In this document: positions 16,556 to 19,524 of the stretch, in pieces
Numbering within the stretch: position 1 is the first letter of the stretch
Layout of the letters: every line of letters begins with the position of its first letter
Position numbers and translations under genes: made by a program
The notes under the pieces: generated by a model
The model's input: only the letters and a program-made list of their open reading frames with translations
Database searches by the model: none
Told to the model about the DNA's origin: nothing
Source: Gemmatimonadales bacterium UBA2975
GTDB lineage: Bacteria > Gemmatimonadota > Gemmatimonadetes > Longimicrobiales > Gaopeijiaceae
Length of the DNA stretch: 19,524 bases
Assembly: GCA_002348265.1 (NCBI GenBank)
Contig: DEAT01000025.1
Coordinates: 1 to 19,524, forward strand
Direction of reading: 5' to 3'

Positions 16556-17770
16556 ATGACCAGAACGACTGACATCTTCGATATCAAAAGTTGGTTGTTC
16601 ATGTTGGGCCTTCCAGCCGTACTTGTCGCTTGTGAAGCTTCCGGGCCAGTTGATTGTTGTTCTGAGATTGCGGAAGTCGATGTGTTACCGGCCCGCGCTA
16701 TGGTACTTTCCCTTAATGACAGCCTGACATTTAAAGCAATTCCAAGGGATAGTCGCGGGATTGCACAAACAGCGAATACCGTCGGCTGGTCTTCATCAGA
16801 TTTATCTGTAGCCACAATCACACCTGATGGAAAAGCGATAGCGGTTGGGCAGGGGAAAACCATCATTGCCGCATCGGCAGATGGTATAAGCGGCTCAGCA
16901 TCACTAGAGGTCTTCGTCCCCCCCGAGATCGAATCTTACTTGCCTGGACAATCATATGTGGGGCGAGAAGGCTACGCTGAATACATCCCAGGGGAACTGC
17001 CGGTAGTAATCTCAGCACCCCATGGGGGTGACCTCAAGCCAAACGAGATCAATGACCGGACGTACGGCGTTACCGGAGCAGATCGGAATACGCGCGACCT
17101 AACGTTCAGGATCAGAGACGCGCTAATAGATGCTACTGGGTATGCACCGCATGTGATTATATCTCACCTGCATCGATCAAAACTCGATCCTAATCGCGAA
17201 ATCGTAGAAGCGGCCCAGGGTGACCTGTATGCCGAGCAAGCTTGGACAGAGTTCCAGGATTTCATCCGGATAGCTAGAGAAACCGTTGCAGCTGACTACG
17301 GGTCAGGGATGTACTTCGATATACATGGGCACGGGCACCCTATAAACAGAATCGAACTCGGCTATCTGCTCGGGCGCAGTGATCTAAATCTTCCGGATAC
17401 CTTCCTAGACAACACAACTATCAGAGACAAGTCGAGCGTCCGCTCTCTTGGAACTGAGTCAGAACTTTCATTTTCTCGGCTTCTTCGCGGAGAGACCTCA
17501 TTCGGAGGTTACCTACATGAAGCAGGCTTCCGCTCCGTGCCCAGTCCCTCAGATCCGTCACCAAATGAGGATGCCTACTTCACGGGGGGATACAACACCC
17601 GTCGATGGGGCTCGCTGACAGGCGGAGAGGTAGTGAGCGGTATCCAATTAGAGCACCAGTTTACCGGAATACGTGACACAGAGGCAAACCGCCGCGCGTA
17701 CGCGGTCGTCCTAGCCGAGGTTATCGAGCTTTACATGGAAGAACACTTCGGATTCTTTGAACCGAACTAG
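16556..17770 (+). CDS. Lipoprotein with Big_2-type domain and N-formylglutamate amidohydrolase-like domain, 404 aa
   Basis: I chose the ATG at 16556, because it opens a lipoprotein signal: LFMLGLPAVLVAC with lipobox LVAC and lipidated Cys26. The frame is open further upstream to 16412, but that part overlaps the DsrE-like gene. Residues about 41-122 form a bacterial Ig-like (Big_2) domain, with WSSSDLSVATITPDG and GQGKTIIAASADG. The catalytic domain follows: VVISAPHGG (150-158), NDRTYG, HLHRSKLDPNREI (204-216), YFDIHGHGHPINRIELGY (253-270) and QLEHQF (364-369). These match the FGase family (PF05013), zinc amidohydrolases related to carboxypeptidases, with His156, Asp255/His257 and Glu366/His367 as likely metal or catalytic residues. 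Family members act in the cytoplasm on N-formylglutamate, so an outer-surface lipoprotein form should have another substrate, perhaps peptide- or cell-wall-derived amides. The C-terminus is intact. Confidence 0.85.
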   Translation: MTRTTDIFDIKSWLFMLGLPAVLVACEASGPVDCCSEIAEVDVLPARAMVLSLNDSLTFKAIPRDSRGIAQTANTVGWSSSDLSVATITPDGKAIAVGQGKTIIAASADGISGSASLEVFVPPEIESYLPGQSYVGREGYAEYIPGELPVVISAPHGGDLKPNEINDRTYGVTGADRNTRDLTFRIRDALIDATGYAPHVIISHLHRSKLDPNREIVEAAQGDLYAEQAWTEFQDFIRIARETVAADYGSGMYFDIHGHGHPINRIELGYLLGRSDLNLPDTFLDNTTIRDKSSVRSLGTESELSFSRLLRGETSFGGYLHEAGFRSVPSPSDPSPNEDAYFTGGYNTRRWGSLTGGEVVSGIQLEHQFTGIRDTEANRRAYAVVLAEVIELYMEEHFGFFEPN

Positions 17771-17844
17771 TTAAGCGATCCGAAAAAAACCAGTCTGCAT
17801 GGCGATCTTCATCCCACGGTCTGGATGAGGTGCGGATCGAAACT

Positions 17845-18294
17845 CTATGCTCCACCATCGATGACTTCTAGACTGCATTGTAACGACCCACGTCGTTGAC
17901 TGAGCTTCCAAGCTTGCTCAGAGCAACTCGACCACTGAAGAACTCCAAGGTCTTGCGCAATGCCGAAAAGTGGGACCTGAGCTTCGGACCACACACCGAT
18001 GATGCTTTCAGGGTCGTAGCGATCGGCTAACACGACCGCCTGCAGATCAATCGCGTTAAAGTCGACGACGATAAACCCGCCCTCAGGAAGCCCCATAAAC
18101 GGATGCATAATCCTATAGCAGTAGATCTTGTCACCCTGTGCCTGAGCTGCTGCCGAAACCATCGACCTCGTGTCGTAGTTTCGGTCCATGCTCACCGGCT
18201 CTGGATGCTCCCGCGACATAGTTGGCGGCTGCTTTAGCCAACCCTCGTGGGCATAGAAAGATTTGATCTCAAACCCATCTTCTAAGTCAGACAC
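17845..18294 (-). CDS. Hypothetical protein, 149 aa, second gene of the XRE module
   Basis: I do not recognise this protein. It is soluble, without signal peptide or membrane segment, and mildly acidic. The most structured part is KIYCYRIMHPFMGLPEGGF then VVDFNAIDLQAVVLADRYDP, which looks like alternating strands; a cysteine-containing QWSSCSEQAW follows. The GTG start at 18294 overlaps the end of the XRE gene by 8 bases, and has the best Shine-Dalgarno sequence in the window (GGAGG at 18304-18308, nine bases ahead). That makes it a genuine gene, translated with its partner. A regulator partner, an anti-repressor or a stress-response effector are all possible. It ends 74 bases from the convergent amidohydrolase-like gene. 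Confidence 0.7.
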   Translation of the reverse strand: MSDLEDGFEIKSFYAHEGWLKQPPTMSREHPEPVSMDRNYDTRSMVSAAAQAQGDKIYCYRIMHPFMGLPEGGFIVVDFNAIDLQAVVLADRYDPESIIGVWSEAQVPLFGIAQDLGVLQWSSCSEQAWKLSQRRGSLQCSLEVIDGGA

Positions 18295-18847
18295 CTTTCA
18301 CCCCCTCCCCTAGCGCCTCAGCGTCTTCGCCGAATGTCGCCTCCTTCGCTCTAGCGGCGAGCCTGCGAGCAACAGCCATTTCTTCCTCGGTCAACTCAGC
18401 AACCGGCGTCATCTCAAATCGCTCTATAGCCGCGAGCCTGCGTTCAATATCGGACAGTGACGTCTTTCCTTTTTTGGCCGTCTCAAGGGTCTTTTGAAGA
18501 GCCAACTGGTCGCTCTGGCCTTTGTCGAGAGAAACGCCGAACTGAAGCGCGGCAAGCTGGTCATCATTGACCCGGCCCATGGCTATTTCGCCAATCATCT
18601 CCACCCGTCTCGCCAGAGCAGTCTTGTCTCCAGCCTTCATGGACCCCTCACCTGTAAGGAGCCAGTGACCATCGATTCCCAGCACCTGAACAAACTTGGC
18701 TATGATGTCGGGAGAGGGACTCACATCACGCTTCCATCTCGACACCTGTTGCGGTGATGAGCCGATTTCCTTGGCGATTGCCCTTTGTTCTCTGGGATCT
18801 GCCGCCAAGGCCATCGCCAGTCTGGTATGGAAAGTTGATTCACTCAT
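18287..18847 (-). CDS. XRE-family helix-turn-helix regulator, phage CI-repressor-like, 186 aa
   Basis: The N-terminal domain contains a helix-turn-helix at residues 24-41 (IAKEIGSSPQQVSRWKRD), followed by the GIDGHWLLTGEG motif (57-68) characteristic of CI-type phage and plasmid repressors. The rest is helical and charged (LSDIERRLAAIERFEM; EEEMAVARRLAARAKEA) and suggests a coiled coil for oligomerisation. There is no S24 peptidase domain, so it is not a LexA/CI autoprotease. The ATG at 18847 is the only sensible start. The first gene of a two-gene unit with the 149-residue protein, it diverges from a lipoprotein gene over 165 AT-rich bases containing a candidate operator (18862-18878). It may be autoregulated and may be a remnant of a mobile element, though no integrase or other phage gene is seen here. 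Confidence 0.85.
   Translation of the reverse strand: MSESTFHTRLAMALAADPREQRAIAKEIGSSPQQVSRWKRDVSPSPDIIAKFVQVLGIDGHWLLTGEGSMKAGDKTALARRVEMIGEIAMGRVNDDQLAALQFGVSLDKGQSDQLALQKTLETAKKGKTSLSDIERRLAAIERFEMTPVAELTEEEMAVARRLAARAKEATFGEDAEALGEGVKGV
18304..18308 (-). promoter_or_regulatory. Strong Shine-Dalgarno sequence deciding the GTG start at 18294
   Basis: On the minus strand the sequence GGAGG runs from 18308 to 18304, nine bases ahead of the GTG at 18294-18292, inside the 3' end of the XRE gene. Most other genes in the window have no clear Shine-Dalgarno sequence, so this one stands out and supports independent initiation of the 149-residue protein. Confidence 0.6.
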
Positions 18848-18861
18848 ATGGTTACTGTCCG

Positions 18862-18878
18862 TTGCATGACGTACGCAA
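18862..18878. promoter_or_regulatory. Candidate operator (imperfect 17-bp palindrome) upstream of the XRE gene
   Basis: TTGCATGACGTACGCAA has matching outer arms (TTGC/GCAA plus one inner T-A pair) around an odd centre, the size and shape of CI-type operators. It lies 15-31 bases before the regulator's start. The neighbouring ACCGAGA (18934-18940) and TCTCGGT (18983-18989) form a second, widely spaced inverted pair. Confidence 0.3.
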
Positions 18879-18970
18879 TGACCTCTAATTTATGCTATAA
18901 GGTAATCCAGTTTACACTTCATATCATCATCAAACCGAGATGCTAATACAGAGACCACGAATATCTACTG

Positions 18971-19001
18971 TTGATTTATGCCTCTCGGTCGGTCTAATAA
19001 T
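18971..19001 (+). promoter_or_regulatory. Possible promoter for the small lipoprotein gene
   Basis: TTGATT (18971-18976) and AATAAT (18996-19001) are 19 bases apart, in an AT-rich stretch. If used, the transcript would start within about 6 bases of the ATG at 19013, leaving almost no leader; this matches the absence of a Shine-Dalgarno sequence, but the spacing is long. Confidence 0.25.
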
Positions 19002-19012
19002 GATAAAGATAC

Positions 19013-19420
19013 ATGTCTGATATGAAAGACAAACGAGGAAAGGGCATTCTGCTGCTCTTTCTGCTCATCAATCTGACTGCCTGTCAGACTTGGCAATCCG
19101 CCTCGTTGGGTGCACTCATTCCGGCTCAGGTGGTTGAACAAGTGGAAAGCCATCCATCTACCACGATTCGCACAGTCGCACCCGATTTGCCTGGCCTTAT
19201 GGTAGACTCGCCATCGGTAGAGGGCGATCAGCTCGTGGGTGTCGTGGGGGGACAACTGTTCTCAACACCGCTGGCCGAAATAACCATGTTACAGGTTCGT
19301 AAGTTAGACGTTGGAAAGACTCTGCTCTTAGCCATAACAATTCCGCCGTTGCTCCTGTTCGTAGGTCTTGGTATTTGTGGTCTGCAGGGGGGTATGGGAA
19401 CATCGTGTGGCGTTTCTTAG
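19013..19420 (+). CDS. Small lipoprotein, 135 aa
   Basis: The start region MSDMKDKRGKGILLLFLLIN is followed by the lipobox LTAC, so the mature protein begins at Cys24 (CQTWQSASLG). A second ATG at 19022 would give the same signal peptide, three residues shorter. The mature region is small and beta-rich (PGLMVDSPSVEGDQLVG, then TPLAEITMLQVRKLDVGKT), and it ends in a hydrophobic, glycine-rich segment (LLLAITIPPLLLFVGLGICG) that may be membrane-associated. Lipoproteins with this layout (CQ-W-, 'PxxEGDxLVG', 'xxLxEIxxVxVRxLD') seem common in Gemmatimonadota; function unknown. This resemblance is from memory. It diverges from the XRE module and need not be functionally linked to it. Confidence 0.8.
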   Translation: MSDMKDKRGKGILLLFLLINLTACQTWQSASLGALIPAQVVEQVESHPSTTIRTVAPDLPGLMVDSPSVEGDQLVGVVGGQLFSTPLAEITMLQVRKLDVGKTLLLAITIPPLLLFVGLGICGLQGGMGTSCGVS

Positions 19421-19481
19421 AGAATTGGGAATGAGACGTTCGATCGAATAACCCCCTTTCAGATCTCCGTTAAAGCGTAAC

Positions 19482-19511
19482 CTGCCCCCGAGGGTGCTAA
19501 CCTTTGGGCAG
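19482..19511 (+). terminator. Hairpin downstream of the small lipoprotein gene, possible terminator
   Basis: CTGCCC (19482-19487) pairs with GGGCAG (19506-19511), with an inner GAGG/CCTT stem allowing one G-T pair. No T-run follows, so a terminator role is uncertain. It lies 61 bases after the stop codon. Confidence 0.3.
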
Positions 19512-19524
19512 ATAAGGGATAGTC

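Noticed and set aside
17775..17839. CGATCCG/CGGATCG inverted pair and a 6-bp TCATCC/GGATGA hairpin between convergent genes, as a terminator or attachment site
   Set aside because: Stems are short and widely spaced, no T-run follows, and there is no duplicated flank or integrase nearby.
17845..18847. Prophage in this window
   Set aside because: Only a CI-like regulator is present; no integrase, structural or replication genes are seen.

Overview
The window carries about thirteen genuine protein-coding genes on both strands, packed with short gaps (no gene-free stretch exceeds about 300 bases; the longest are about 190 bases at 2241-2433 and 165 bases at 18848-19012). No rRNA, tRNA, CRISPR array or insertion sequence was seen. 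GC content looks moderate (roughly 50-55% by eye). The gene mix points to a Gemmatimonadota-like heterotroph, perhaps a marine or host-associated lineage: a DUF5117-type met-zincin protease, a large exported Asp-box/VPS10-like beta-propeller protein, a PAL-like NHL-repeat protein, Tat- and Sec-exported proteins, several lipoproteins and many GTG/TTG starts. This placement is an inference from gene content, not from a marker gene.

Region by region. (a) 1-5724, minus strand: a zinc metalloprotease cut by the left edge, and upstream of it an exported ~1,100-residue Asp-box propeller protein, separated by a hairpin that probably acts as terminator. (b) 5831-10801: two divergent, translationally coupled pairs. 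The minus pair is a DUF917-family protein followed by a short hydantoinase/oxoprolinase-family protein (ATGA overlap). The plus pair is an AroM-family protein followed by an OPT/YSL transporter (GTGA overlap). Together they look like an uptake-plus-catabolism unit for a small cyclic amide such as a hydantoin, thiohydantoin or cyclic peptide. (c) 10837-12641: a PAL-like exported NHL propeller (minus) and a PNPOx-like flavin-binding protein (plus), divergent from each other. (d) 12646-15658: an ACC-synthase-like class I aminotransferase (minus) and a sodium:solute symporter (plus), divergent. The aminotransferase keeps the PLP lysine but has Lys and Asn at two positions where the family normally has acidic residues. 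(e) 15775-17770: a Tat-exported DsrE-like protein and a lipoprotein joining a Big_2 domain to an N-formylglutamate-amidohydrolase-like domain. (f) 17845-18847, minus: a phage-type XRE regulator overlapping a small unrecognised gene with a strong Shine-Dalgarno sequence. (g) 19013-19420, plus: a small lipoprotein.

The strongest lead for something new is the divergent DUF917-hydantoinase / AroM-OPT block, with the amidohydrolase-like lipoprotein, altered aminotransferase and symporter nearby: a candidate scavenging route for hydantoin-like or modified amino-acid substrates. Smaller oddities are a perfect 15-bp stem with a 4-nt loop buried in a coding sequence (2920-2953) and the compact XRE/unknown-gene module. 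All functions are read from motifs by eye; no database search was possible.
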